Source: Erodium maritimum (lineage: Eukaryota > Streptophyta > Magnoliopsida > Geraniales > Geraniaceae). Taken from it: a stretch of 64,000 bases of DNA. The notes under the pieces were generated by a model. That model saw nothing but the letters and a program-made list of their open reading frames with translations. It had not been told where the DNA came from and did no database searches. Below are positions 45,787-58,088 of the stretch, in pieces. How positions within the stretch are numbered: position 1 is the first letter of the stretch; every line of letters starts with the position of its first letter. Made by a program: the position numbers and the translations under genes. The DNA lies in NCBI GenBank assembly GCA_963921825.1, contig OY997593.1, positions 56,218,039 through 56,282,038 of the forward strand, in the 5' to 3' direction.

Positions 45787-47217
45787 AGAGATAATAACCA
45801 ACTTTTTTTTTTGACGAAATGCTTGAATTCATTAACTTAAATCTGAAGCCAGTAAACCCGGTATCGGGTCCGGCATACAATCAAGATCAAAAGAAGTAGA
45901 CGTCCATTCCCGGGCTTTATGAGCTATGGAATGAGCTACTTGGTTAGCTTCCCTGCGAACATAACTAACCCTGTAACCCTCTAAGCCCCTCAACAAGACC
46001 TTACAGTCCTCTATAATACTCCCCAGCGGGGTAAATAGTCTATCATCAGAATTTATTGCCAAAACCACTCCAAGGCAATCCGTCTCCACATCCCCTTCGT
46101 TCCATTCCCCCTGTAACAGCCATCGGAGAGCTTCCCGAACCACCATCGCCTCTATCAATTCCGATTCCTTTAACCCCGGAAATACAATACTCCTAGCTCC
46201 CAAAACCTCCCCTTCAGCTCCTAGGACTACAATACCGCCTCCTCCACCCCACCCTTCAAAAACAGCTCCATCAGCATTCAATTTCACACGGTTCAAAGCT
46301 GGTCGACGCCACTTCCTGTTCGAGTTCACTGACGTCGTCCCAACCTTCGAACTAATTGACTGCGCTTCCACCCACTCCTTCCACAAACCCATAGTCATCT
46401 GAAACAAAGCTTCTCCTGCAACTTTCTTTGACTGCCAAACCCTTTGATTTCTTGCACGCCAAAGAACCCAACAACCCATAACAATTTGTCCTATGAGCTC
46501 TGTATTCCCTGCAACTTTCTGCAATTCCAACCAATCCCTGAATGTGACATATTGACCCAAATTTACATCCGGTACCCTCCCCCAAAGTTCTCTAGCCACC
46601 GGACAGTCTATAAACACATGCTCCACACTCTCCAATTCACCACAATCAGTGCAATGGCCCTGTACTGGAACATAACGGGCTCTTAAGTTCATATTAGTTG
46701 GCAAATTACCTGAAACTCCTCTCCAAATCAGGTGGTGCACTTTGGGCGGGACTTGGAGCGCCCATACCCATTTCCAAAAAACATCCCGCTCCTCCTGTCT
46801 CCACATTCCTCTTCTAGCCTGGATCTCCCTGTAAGCCACTTTGACTGAATAAACACCATCTCTAATACCCTTCCAATACCACCCATCCTCCTCCATTGAT
46901 AGACTAAGAGGGACACTTAAAATTGCTTCAGCGTCTCTCTCAGAAAATATACTGCACACCAATTCTGAATTCCATCTCCTTTGACCCAATAGTATCAACC
47001 GGTTAATGGCCCAACCATCCACCACTTTCGGTTCATCCTGAATAAAACCCGAATCAGAGTTAACCCACGGGTTATTCAGGATATCCGAATTTCCAGTCCT
47101 CACTACCCTTCTGATTCCTCTCCGAACCACCTCCTGACCGGCCAATATACTTCTCCAGATTGGACTAACGGGTCCCCGCACTTCAGCATAAATGAACTCA
47201 GAGATAATAACCAACTT
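45787..47217 (-). mobile_element. 5'-truncated LINE with 18-bp target duplication
   Basis: agagataataaccaactt occurs at 45787-45804 and again at 47200-47217. The plus-strand T run at 45803-45813 is the poly-A tail of a minus-strand LINE whose body is 45805-47199. Long perfect duplications, a tail and 5' truncation are the signature of target-primed reverse transcription. The copy lies about 640 bases upstream of the gene at 43137-45145. Confidence 0.93.
45832..47199 (-). CDS. LINE ORF2 C-terminal fragment: zf-RVT and RNase H
   Basis: An uninterrupted frame of about 455 LINE codons. The N-terminal part is the end of the reverse transcriptase region. Next comes the zf-RVT segment with VFWKWVWALQVPPKVHHLIW and the CTDCGELESVEHVFIDCP zinc motif. 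A plant LINE RNase H domain follows, with LNADGAV, the glutamate region ESELIEAMVVREAL, and ETDCLGVV, ending in VRREANQVAHSIAHKA. Endonuclease and the reverse transcriptase catalytic core are absent through 5' truncation, so it is not autonomous. The open frame runs a few codons into host sequence at its start, so no true start codon exists. Lack of any stop indicates a recent insertion. Confidence 0.9.
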   Translation of the reverse strand, partial: EFIYAEVRGPVSPIWRSILAGQEVVRRGIRRVVRTGNSDILNNPWVNSDSGFIQDEPKVVDGWAINRLILLGQRRWNSELVCSIFSERDAEAILSVPLSLSMEEDGWYWKGIRDGVYSVKVAYREIQARRGMWRQEERDVFWKWVWALQVPPKVHHLIWRGVSGNLPTNMNLRARYVPVQGHCTDCGELESVEHVFIDCPVARELWGRVPDVNLGQYVTFRDWLELQKVAGNTELIGQIVMGCWVLWRARNQRVWQSKKVAGEALFQMTMGLWKEWVEAQSISSKVGTTSVNSNRKWRRPALNRVKLNADGAVFEGWGGGGGIVVLGAEGEVLGARSIVFPGLKESELIEAMVVREALRWLLQGEWNEGDVETDCLGVVLAINSDDRLFTPLGSIIEDCKVLLRGLEGYRVSYVRREANQVAHSIAHKAREWTSTSFDLDCMPDPIPGLLASDLS

Positions 47218-47499
47218 GTTACTTGTGAACCTTGAAAACACTGCACCTAATTAAAGCTGTATAGTCAAACAATTGCACCACATACATGAACCTGGTTTAA
47301 AAGTGGTACAATATTAGTTTTTGGATGGGTATTTACTTTTAATTCTTAAAATAATATTTGATATGTAATCAAGGTCGAACTTTTTTGTCTTAGTTTTAGA
47401 CCCAAATATTAATTAGTCATTTTAATCTAACTATTGTTTTTTACAATTTATTCTAACAAGCTCACGACACTGATTATCTAATCTCATGAAAGGGATAAC

Positions 47500-47718
47500 C
47501 GTTAGAATATAACTATAAATGGACCTTCAACTATCAGCTTAAGCTAGTTGAATTGGTCATCTAATATGGTATCATAGCTTAGCACCTCATGGACCCGGGT
47601 TCAAACCCCACTCTCTACAAAAATTTCTACCTTGTCTATGAGGGCGCGTGTTAGAATATAACTATAATTGGATCTTCAACTATCAGCATACGCTTTTAGT
47701 TAAGTTGGTCCTCTAATA
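47500..47718 (+). mobile_element. Miniature LTR retrotransposon (TRIM/SMART type), 219 bp
   Basis: Terminal direct repeats 47500-47566 and 47649-47718 (67 and 70 bp) share gttagaatataactataa and cttcaactatcagc. Right after the left repeat, tggtatcatagc matches the initiator-Met tRNA primer site TGGTATCAGAGC with one mismatch. A purine-rich gagggcg precedes the right repeat. Exact 5-bp duplications ataac lie at 47495-47499 and 47719-47723. The ends are CG...TA rather than TG...CA, by single-base decay at each end. The internal part is 82 bp and noncoding. Confidence 0.85.
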
Positions 47719-48099
47719 ATAACTACCTCACTTTTGATCACGGGAAAAATGATCTATGCTGAGTTGTGTGCAAACTCTTCTTAGTCGGGACATAACCTGA
47801 ACTACAGTGTTACCTAACAAAACTAAGAAGAACAAATATGCTCCAATAAGGCATTGGGTCGGGAAGCTTGTTACGTGTAGAGAAGCTAGTTTGCATGCAA
47901 ATACTCATCAAACCATTGAGACGAGGTTGCACATTGCGAACTTGAATACTCCCTGACTTTCAAGGTACGCGACCTTATACTCAAACTCAATACCGACCGT
48001 GGAGAGCGCTTTAGTCCACAACTTAATGACCTTTGATTAGCGTAGCTGGGATTATGGTGAGGACATTTTTTAGGTGCGTGATCTAATTCAGCAAGATTC

Positions 48100-51000
48100 T
48101 TTGAGCCTCATGACGGGTGATGATATATGGGCTTGGAGTAATGAGATGATAGGTTTCCTTTCTAGATGATGTTTAACGAATGCTTGTAGATAGCTGATTT
48201 GATTAAAGAAGGGAGTTCAAATGAAGACAAGTATAGAGAGTTCTAGCCCCCCAAAAATTCCAGATGCTCCTGCAGCGAGTAATGGCCAAGGTATGTTCGA
48301 TCCAACTTGGCGAACAGGAGCATCTATTCCAAAAGGAAACCCGCAAAAAGTAAGGGCCCGCGAACAAACAATTTCAAAAAGAAACAACTTGATTTTATTT
48401 CAATGAAATCAGTTAGTGGAAAAGAAAATACAAAAGTACTTGAATGATCAGAAGAAAGAATAAAGGTAATATGATTCTCCTTTTAGGTATTCATGTTATA
48501 GAAATCAGTTTATTTATTTTCTATTTTTGGATATTATATCTGAATCTCACATTCGTACGAATGTGTAGGGAAAGAAAAATAGCTCATTGACGCAATACGA
48601 AGTAGGCTTACGAGTTGGGGATGACCATTAGTGTTATTTCTTTATCCATAGGAACATATGAATTAATTCTACCTGACGGATTTTGTTTAGAGTTGAATAA
48701 TTGTTATCATGTACCTACTTTTCGTACAAATATCATTTCTACTTCATGTTTGGACGTGGAAGAGTTTGAGTTTGTTATTAACAATAATAAATGCGATATT
48801 TACCATGATTACATGTATTATACAACTACTTCACGAGTTAGAGGTCTCTACATTTTGAACATAAAAAACGCTAACGAAAGGTCTCTCTATAAACATCAAT
48901 ACTAAAAAAATTAAGTCTAGGGACTCGAACCTCACCTATCTCTGGAATTTTCATTTAGGGCACATAAACGGGAAACACATATCAAAACTCCAACACATTG
49001 TGCTTTTGAGTTCTTTGATTGTGAATAACTCAAAACATGTGAATCTTGTTTGATGAGCAAAATGACGAAGACAACTTTTCAAATTAGGTGAACGAGCTAG
49101 TGGCTTACTAGGCCTTATACACTAAAATGTATGTGGTTCTTTAAGCACAATTTCTAGAGGAGGATTTATGTACTTTATTACATTCACTAATGACTTTAGT
49201 AGATATGATTATGTCTATCTAATAAAACATAAATCCAGATCTTTTGAAAAGTTCAAAATTTTCAAGAATGAAGTGCAGTTACAATTGGTCAACCTATTAA
49301 AGCACCTCGATCTGATCAAGGTGGTGAATACTTGAGCCAAGAATTCAAATATCATCTAGGAGATTGAGGGATCATTTCTCAACAAACTTCTCTGTAAACA
49401 CCACCACGGAATGACGTGTCTGAACGGAGAATCAAACCTTATTATATATGGTTCGATCCATGATGACTAACAGTGATCTCCCAATCTCATTTTGGGGTTA
49501 TACTCTAGAAATAGCTGCATTTATCTTGAACAGAATTGCATAAAAAGAAGTGGAAAAGAGACCATATAAGATATGGACTTGAAGAAGTCACAATTTGTCT
49601 TTTCTTAAGATTTGGGTTTGTGAAACTTATGTGAAGCGTCTGATTTCAGATAAGCTAGCACCCAAATCAGAAAAGGGAATCTTTGTGGGGTATCACAAAG
49701 AAACTAAAGGATATTACGTGTATAATGATAAAGAGAACAATGTGTTTGTTGCTCAAGATGATGCCTTTCGAAAAGAGAGTTCATTTCCAAAAGAACCACT
49801 GGGAGAACAATTGAACTTGAAGAAATTTGAGATCCACAAGATCTTAGCACTTGAAGTTATACCCAATATAGAAATCAACAAGAAAATTTAGCACTTGAAG
49901 TTATACCACAAGAACAGAGAAGGTATGATAGGACACGTAACACTCTTGTAAGATATGGGTTCCTCGTCTTTAACGATAATGACATGATAATTGTGGAACA
50001 AGATGAGACCATATCCCATCAAAAGGCCATTAATGGTCATGAATCTGAAAAATGGTTAGAGGTCATAAAGTTAGAAATGAAATCTATGTATGAAAATCAA
50101 GTTTGGAGTTTGATTGAACCAATAGATGGTATGAAAACATTTGGGTTCAAATAGGTCTTCCAGAAGAAGATCTATACGGATGTCAATGTGCATACCTACA
50201 AAGTAAGACATACTACAAAAGGTGTTAAAAACTCATGGAATAGACAATGATGAAACTTTTTTACTAGTAGCAATGATTAAATCCGTTAGGATTCTCCTTA
50301 CCATATCCGCATATTACAACTATGAAATATATATAAAAAAAAAAGATGTCAAAACGGCGTACTTTTACATAAACTTACTTGAGGATGTGCATATGACACA
50401 CCTGAAGGTTTCGTCGATTATTGGAACACTAGAAAGGTATGCAAACTTCAAAGGTCCATTTATGGATTGAATTAAGCTTCTCGTAGTTAGACACTTTGCT
50501 TTGATGAAACGTTCAAAGAGTTTGACTTCATCAAAAATGAAGAGGAACCTTTTGTATACCAAAAGGTTAGCGGGAGTGCGATAACTTTCCTAGTATTGTA
50601 TGGAGATGATATACTACTAATTAGAAACGACATCCCTAGCTTGCTAAGTGTGAAAACATGGTTATGGAATTGTTTCTCAATGAAATACTTAGGCGAAATT
50701 GCTTATATATTATGTATCAAGATTTATATAGGTAGATCCAGAAAACTCATTGGTCAAAGTTAGAGGACTTACATTGATTAGGTGATAAACAAGTTTAGTA
50801 TGCAAGAATCTAATAGAATTTTCTTGTCAATGTCACGTGTCATTAGTCATTGGATGAGCGAGACCACATAAGTAATATTTCATATCTTTCGGCTATTAGA
50901 TCTATCATGTACATTATGTTGTGTACTCAACCTGATGTCTCTATACCCGGAGTGCAACGAGTAGATACCAGTCAAACTCAGGTGAACGTCACTGGATGAC

Positions 51001-51577
51001 AATTAAAACCAACTTAAAGTACTTGAGAAGAACTAAAGATGCGTTTTTACTGTATGACGATCAAGAAGGCGGGCTAGTTGTAAATGGTTACATCGACGCC
51101 AACTTTTAAAATGACATAAATGATTTTATATTACAGTCTGGCTATGTGTTTTGTTTAAATGTGGCGCTTATAGTTGGAAAAACTCAAAACAAGACATCAT
51201 TACTTATTCCACAACAGAAGAGGAATAAATAATCGTATCGGACACAGCTAAGGAGGTTGTTTGGATAAAGAACTTCATAAAATTATTAGGTGTTATTCTT
51301 AGTATATCAAATCTGGTGAGCCTATATTGTGACAACAATGAGAAACAACGCAATCTAAAGAGCCAAGAACTCATCAAAGGTCCAAACACATACTGAGACG
51401 TTTTCATATCATTCGATATATCATTTCGATATGGGCGATGAAGACATGTAGAGTACCTACAAACGATAATGTAGTTGATTCTCTAACTAAGGCTCTTCCA
51501 CAGCCTAAGCACGAGAGTCCTATTAGATTTATGGGCATTACATGTAATGTAGATTGGGCATAATAAAAGTGGAGGAC
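48100..51577 (+). pseudogene. Decayed Ty1/copia retrotransposon internal region
   Basis: Pieces appear in copia order on the plus strand: protease/gag-pre-integrase region (48615-48905, YELILPDGFCLELNNCYHVP), integrase core with many stops (48940-49560; APRSDQGGEYLSQEFKYHL near 49301), integrase C-terminus (49595-49890, KSEKGIFVGYHKETKGYYVY), reverse transcriptase (50040-50760, including YGDDILLI in place of YVDDILLI), and RNase H (50880-51330). A purine-rich tract aaaagtggaggac precedes the 3' LTR. Numerous stops and frameshifts make it inactive. A matching 5' LTR was not found upstream, so the 5' part is lost or heavily diverged. Confidence 0.8.
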
Positions 51578-52950
51578 TGTTGGTTTATGCATAAGGCCAA
51601 TCTGGAGCTCTGTATTACTTCATCATTAATACAATGACATTTTTCATTATAATTTTGTGAAAGGTCAAATGAAATGATAAACGACTTTTCTTAAGATGAT
51701 CAAGTACATGACTTGATAGTAAAACTGTTAGAATTACGAAGATCATTATTCCCACTTCCTTAGTCTTAAACGATATACTACAACTAGTATGATATTGATT
51801 GGTGATTATGTTTTACTGATCATAATATAGAGATAAGTAGTCAAACATTAGATGTCTATTAGATAATTAGCATTGGGTGATCCACATTGAGAATGATAAA
51901 TAGATGATGTCTTGAGTATCTCTCAATACTTTAGCTTGACTCAAGTCTTAAGACCTTGGAGTCAACATGGTTTTCTACACGATTGTGTTTATGTCTGGAG
52001 ACAACCCAACATTGTCTTTAACCCGACAATAATAAAGGTTCTAGTTGGGTAGGTAATCATACATATGAGGAATGTGAGTGATTGTCGTTGGAATTGTCCC
52101 TCGTGACACAAGCATGAGTTATATCGTTCGACCCTTTGATAATGGGACTGCGGAAATGCATGACTATGCGGATAGACAAATGAGTTGTCACTCACAGTCT
52201 ATTTAGAATCATGAAACAAAGAATTGAACCAGAATAAGGATGACACCACTATGCATTATGTTCAATAGTTGGATGGCTATGTTGCCTTGCTAAAGGATTT
52301 TCGTAACTTATAGGCAAAATGAGAATTTCGAGCCTACTACCAACATTGTGCAAACCTACATGGTCACACACAAGAATGAGCTCAAACAAATAGGACTTTA
52401 GAAGTTCATTTAAATAAATGTATTTAAAAAAAATATATGTTACTTACATTAAATAAATATCTTGAAAAATATTTATGGGAATGTATTTATTTAGTTGGAA
52501 TGAATAGAAAAATGAAAATCATAGTTCAAAGTAATTCAGGAAATTGGAAGAATTTTTATTGTCTTTTGATTCAAGGTTTTTTTTTTTACACTTGGTTTAA
52601 GGAAACCTATAATTATAAATACCCTATTGGCCGAAAATCCTATAGTGATATCATACTTGTGATTTTTGGCCACCACCTAAGAGAAAGAGAGAGAGGTTCT
52701 AACAAACTTAAGTTTTGGAAGACCTTTTTTCGTTTGGATATCGGTGTAGAGTTGATTCTTTTGGAGACGCCTTGACAGCTACACCAAGTAAAGTTCTCTT
52801 ATTGAACCAGATGACAACCTACTAGAGTTAATTCAATTTACTTACAATGTTTATCTACAATTACTCGAATTACTTGGATACGATTTGTGGTTTTAGGATT
52901 AAAATATTATATTCCACTGCTTGTATGTACCCTAAAACCCCAAATTGCTC
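51578..52950 (+). mobile_element. 3' LTR of the copia element (right end approximate)
   Basis: Begins TGTTGGTTTATGCATAAGG immediately after the purine tract, the usual copia LTR start. The right end lies somewhere between about 52920 and 53000, where ccctaaaacccca or ccctaaca could be the end. No duplication was identified. Noncoding. Confidence 0.6.
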
Positions 52951-52994
52951 TACGCACATGTGCGAGAATGATATCATGCAGGTCTACCCTAACA

Positions 52995-53325
52995 CAACAT
53001 AACATTTAGGAGTTCGAGAGGTTGTGGCATGGTTAGCAGAAAGAGATTGGGAGCACGTTCTTATCGAAACAAATTTTCAAATATGTCTTGCAAGGAATCC
53101 AGAATGAGGGGCAATTTCCCTTCTCTTTTGATTATATTATTTCTTATTGTAGGTCTTTTGTTCACTATTTGACAGATTGTGGCGTTGTTTTTGTAAAGCG
53201 GACAACAAATGAGGATGCCCATGTTTTGACTAAGTTTACTCTATTTTTTGTAGACGGTATAGGAGTTTCCTTATCTGAGACTTCGAATTTGATGTCTATA
53301 ATGTCTAGACGCCTTTTGAAGTAAT
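52995..53325 (+). pseudogene. LINE RNase H domain fragment
   Basis: Read with one stop (near 53104) and a short frameshift, the segment gives VREVVAWLAERDWEHVLIET then FDYIISYCRSFVHYL and FVKRTTNEDAHVLTKF, the second half of a plant LINE-type RNase H domain including the N-x-x-AH motif. There is no upstream part; it is an isolated fragment. Confidence 0.6.
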
Positions 53326-53586
53326 AAAAACCCTCTTGATTTTTCTCAAAAAATATTCTCCATCATGTCAATATTGACCAATAGTTAAAGTTGGGATAAG
53401 ATTTCGTCTTCTTTTCTTGTAATATCCTTGTTATAATGCATCCGTTTCATGGCAATATCCGAATTTGACTCTTACTACGATAACAAGATACCCATCATGT
53501 CCTAATTACTTGCTCTTGAATTTTGACGATTTCTTGTATATGGTAGGATCACATGATACACTCCTTTCCTTCCTTACTTATTTTCA

Positions 53587-53802
53587 GGATTAATTGCTAA
53601 AAGCTACATTATGTATTGTCTACTTGCGAAAAGTTACAAAAAAAATTACATTATATATTGTCCACGTGCGAAAAACTACGTTATATATTGTCCACGTCCC
53701 TAATTTTAGTAGAACATTCCAAAATTTTATCGGAATATTCCAAAAAAAAATAACCATTATCAAAAGATAGTAGTACATAATATAGTTTTTGACAATTAAC
53801 CC
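53587..53802. mobile_element. Fold-back miniature element, same family as 188-447
   Basis: Left ggattaattgctaaaagcta and right tttttgacaattaaccc are inverse. Internal units tacattatgtattgtctac / tatattgtccacgtgcgaaa match the element at 188-447. No clear 9-bp duplication remains. Confidence 0.65.
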
Positions 53803-54309
53803 ACTATAGTTCTGACCATTATGAATCAACAAAAAAGATGACCTAGTTTGACCGTTGTGAAGCAACTTAGAAGTATCTTTGAAATCATGGTTGACCATTA
53901 TGAAATAATATCACCATATGCATTACTAGTCTAAGTTCGATGATTTGGTTGGGTTTGAAAATGGAGGGTTGTCCATTTTGTTCTTGTATGATGTTTGGGT
54001 GATTCAATGCTGGAGATGGTCATCTATTTGGTAATATTAATTTGAATTCCTAATACACAAATTTGAATTACTACAGTGAGTCAAAAACCAAACTTTTTTT
54101 GTATATCCAATATACAGTCACTACTGCCCAGATTTGACTCTGTTCATTCCTATATTCTATCTCAACCAAAACACTCTTTCTAAAGAAAAAACACATGTTT
54201 TTATACTTCCATCATACATATGAGAGAGGATATTCAGTTAATTGATATATACTAGTAGTTACCCTTGCAACTAATCTTGGCAATGAGTAATTCATATCCC
54301 GATGATACT

Positions 54310-56822
54310 CTAATCGAATCCAGGTTTTTTACATTTTCGTTTTCTTGTGCTCGTTCTCGTTGTAAGTGCTTGTGCAATTTTAGATCCAGCACCAATACTA
54401 GCAGCAGCTTCAGGACTCTCAACTCCTTCTAATGGCTCTTCCTTGTGTGCCTCATGTTTCTTGAGGAGCTGACTTCCCATTCTCTCAAAACTATGTAAAC
54501 CCTCCTCTTCTTCATTATGTATCAAAATCTCACCCTCCTCCAGCTGCAGACATTCAAAATTAAGAAAATTACCCAAAACAAAGTGTACCAACCATGCTGA
54601 ATAAGATTTTTATATATCAGCTATTCTTTTTTTCTTTTGATACATCAATAAACTATATGTTCTGTGATAGGCGAAAATCTTACCTCATCATATGAACGAG
54701 CATGAGGTTGATGTGTGAAATCGAGCATATTGGGAAGAGGAGTAACCTCTCCATGACTCGAACACACACTCTCAGGCATAGGAAGATCTTCCTTCTTACA
54801 TTCAGATTCTGGACGAGATTTTATGTTCTTGGGAGAAGTAGCGTTGTGATCACAACTGTTAGGTACATCATAAGGCACATGCGAGCTCAACTTGTTGATC
54901 GAACAGAACTTGACGGGGTGCTCACTAACCACCTTATCGATGCGAGTCTTCAGTTTGCTAATCTGAAAACGTACCTCATCAATCTTCCTCAGGACTGGTT
55001 CTGTAGAACTGTGGTCATTCCACAATTCAAGAGAGGGCCATTCAACATCAAATCCAAATGTATCTTTTCCATTCACAGTCTTCCCTAAAAAGGGCATGAT
55101 ATGAGCAAAAGGTGGATCACTTTAGAATTAATAGGGTTTAGCCAAATTGCATGTAAAAGATGAATAAATAATAATAAAACAATGAACATTCTTCAAAAAT
55201 CAAGATGATCATGTTTCTTAGTTACATTACCACAATAATCATCCAAAGGAGCATCATCAGCCAACCTCTTCTTTTCTGCAAAACACAAATGAATACCAAA
55301 TAAAAAACTTATTCATGAAAAAAAATGATGATGAAGATTTACAATAGACTTCATACCATAATATGAGAACAAGTTATGGTGAGACAGATAAGTTTCTAAA
55401 TCAACCGTCTCTTCAAATCTTTTTCTTTTCTTCCTCTTCATGACTCTCTTTCGTTTCACTTGACTAGAAAATGGCAATGTCTTTGCATTCAATCCTTCTA
55501 GCATATAACTTTCATATGCAAGCTGCTTCACTTTATCATGCTCTGCAAGTTCTTTATCATATTTGAGTGCTTGGGATTTGAATTCCTGAACTTGCAGTTC
55601 TATCCATTTACATCGCCACATTAAGGGACGTATAAATTTCCTCCAGTGGTCTGTCAACCTTTTCTTTCTAGAAAATTGGAAGTACAAAAGAGATTTATTT
55701 CAGTTCCAAAGCAAGGAAAATACAATGAGAAACATAAAATAAGAAGTACAACAGACAATCACCAACAAAAACAGGAAAAACCTCATACACTTCAAATATG
55801 TGTTATAACAATTACTTAGTAGAATACACCATGTTAACGTATCTTGTAGGCACCAAACTGGTTCATTGTGAATAAGATATATTACATAGTCAAAAGAACT
55901 ATCATGTATCAACGTCCAAATGCATAGATATTAAAAGATTGCTCTTTGACTACATTTTTGTTAAGACCTAATTTTTCAAGTTCAAACTATAATCTAATAA
56001 ACATTCAGAAAGTGTCATGCAACACATAACTAATACTCTTTCTCCAGGTTTGCGGTCATTGGAAACAGTGACAGAGATCTTTAAGATTTTCTTGAAAACC
56101 CCAAATTTACAGTTGTTCAAACATTAATGAACAAGCTCTAAGTCTTAACAAATTTATGACATGCCAGAGATTTGATCACAAATTCACCGACTCATCAACT
56201 ATAACAGTCAATAAATCTTAGAGATGATATAATATAACAAACCAAAAATGCCTTCAAACAGAAGTACCTCGGCAGAAATAATTCTCTGTATCCATTGAAC
56301 ACTGATACTGTTGCTGATGTATCCGTACAGCATAATTTTGACTCGACTTCAGTATCATTCAAACTTGACCTCTCCTCGGTGTCCGATAGAGTGTTCCCAA
56401 AAGAACTTGAATTATCAGTTGCATCATGGCATTCAGATTCAAGTTGCCCACTTCCAGAAGAATTTGAGCCCAATGTTACATCCACATACTCACTTGCATC
56501 ATACACCTTAGCTTGTTCCTCCAATACAATCTCCATGTCAAAGGTGTTATCCATTTGATTACTCTCACACTTCATGAGCTTCTCTTCCGGAATAAGAGGC
56601 AGCTCTTTAGTACCTATGAATACAGCTTCATGTTTTTAAATTTTCATTACACATATTCAAGGAATGACTTACCAAGCACACTTGAGTAAATCTTTCAGCT
56701 CAGATACACTGTAAGAACTAACAAAGCTTACCTACCTGACATATTAGTTAGTTGTAAGAGGATAAGCCTTTCAGCAAAATCTTCAGAGGAAGGAGAATAA
56801 TTCTCAAAGAGATCACAAGTTT
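54310..56822 (-). CDS. Conserved plant protein, function unknown (5' end unresolved)
   Basis: Six exons join in frame to 473 codons with GT/AG borders: 56822-56736, 56613-56268, 55667-55357, 55275-55231, 55084-54684 and 54543-54310. The order is an acidic N-terminus (CDLFENYSPSSEDFAERLIL); a serine-rich acidic stretch; KKRLTDHWRKFIRPLMWRCK with a helical segment; a strongly basic run KRKRVMKRKKRKR, a likely nuclear signal, followed by ETYLSHHNLFSYY; KIDEVRFQISKLKTRIDKVV, probably coiled coil; and a C-terminus closing in STRKRKCKKPGFD. The HHNLFSYY and SKLKTRIDKV segments recall a plant-wide uncharacterised nuclear family; no function is known to me. The first exon found starts in mid-codon, so at least one more coding exon lies upstream. 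A 5' UTR exon may lie near 57860-57975 (donor cacg|gtacg). Confidence 0.7.
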
Positions 56823-58085
56823 CTATACAGCATGAGCCCAACCAGAATCAAGAAAGCTACAAAACATTAAAACCAGATGGATATTATACAAAACATTAAA
56901 TATGTAAAGAAATAATAAATTAACTATTTCACACTAAAATCATCAATCCTATGTTTCTGTACAAAAGTAACAATACGAAGCAATAGTTAGGATTCTGGTG
57001 TAAATCTCGATGTGTGTCGTCTCACAGACTCACACTAGAACAGTAACCGTGTCCTCTTGTTGTCGTTGGATCTCTGTCTTAGAAGACGAAGCCATCGTCG
57101 TGGCCGTGAAGGTCGTTGCTCCCATATCAGGCAGCTCAGCTCCTCTAAAGTCTCTCAAAGCCTTTCAACTCACCGTTCTCTGATCTTGCTCTGACAATCT
57201 CTCTTGGCGATTTTTACCATTGAGGAGGTATGTAGTCTTTTTTTTATCAAAATGTAACCTTTGGTGCTATGTTTTTTCCTGATCTCAAGATTAATTTTGT
57301 ACTTCATTTGGTTTTTATCATGGTTATGTTTTTGAGCCTTTTGTTTCATCCTCTATGTTGTTATCATTTTTCTACACAAAGTCGCCTATCTGGGTTATCT
57401 AGTTTCAGTTTTCATTTTGGGTTTTGTTCCAGGTTGTGTTTTTAATTGATGTTGATTAAGGGTTTCGTGCAGAATGATCAAGCCTCTTCGGCTGTGTGAA
57501 TCAGCTAAATATTACTTCAAAATCATGGGTACAGTGACTGTTTGGATGTTGAGAAAAGAAAACAGTTGGAAATTTTCAATCTTAACAATAAATAAGACTC
57601 AGCAACATATATACGATGTACGATCTTACAATGTACGAATATAAAAAAAGATATGCAAATAGATTTCAGACCTCAGATAACCATCAAAGATCCGAAAAAT
57701 AAAATTTTCAGATATAAGATTCGAACATCACAGATCCGAAAGAACAGAAAAAATCGAAACTAAAGAAAAAGATCATAAATTTGGATAGAACAAAAAAATT
57801 ATATGAAAAAATAGATCATAATGAAAGCTAAATGGAGGAGAAAGAGTAGTCGTACCGTGACTGAGAGGTGGCGGAGAGGCGCGGCTGAGGAGGAGAACGG
57901 CGGCGGGAGGCGTGGCTGAGAGAGGGTCAGAAGAAGTCAGTGATTCGTATGGAACGAAGGATAGGTCTAGGGCTCGGTGGGGGAGTGGGCTGAGGTTTTA
58001 GGTGGGCTGGGCTCAGTGATGATAGGCTGGTTAACGGCTGATGATTGGATAGCTGGAAAGTTTCCAGGTGAATGCACGGCTTAGT
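56823..58085. other. 5' region of the 54310-56822 gene, incompletely resolved
   Basis: Contains the missing 5' exon(s). 57000-57240 is GC-richer with several short ATG frames on the minus strand ending at donor-like gtgag, but none joins in phase to the acceptor at 56822. 57860-57975 looks like a CT-rich 5' UTR exon on the minus strand. The rest is AT-rich intron. Confidence 0.4.
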
Positions 58086-58088
58086 GAG

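Noticed and set aside
48018-48180. Possible LINE zf-RVT fragment upstream of the copia element
   Set aside because: Only a short faint resemblance (DDIWAWSNE); too short and degenerate to support.
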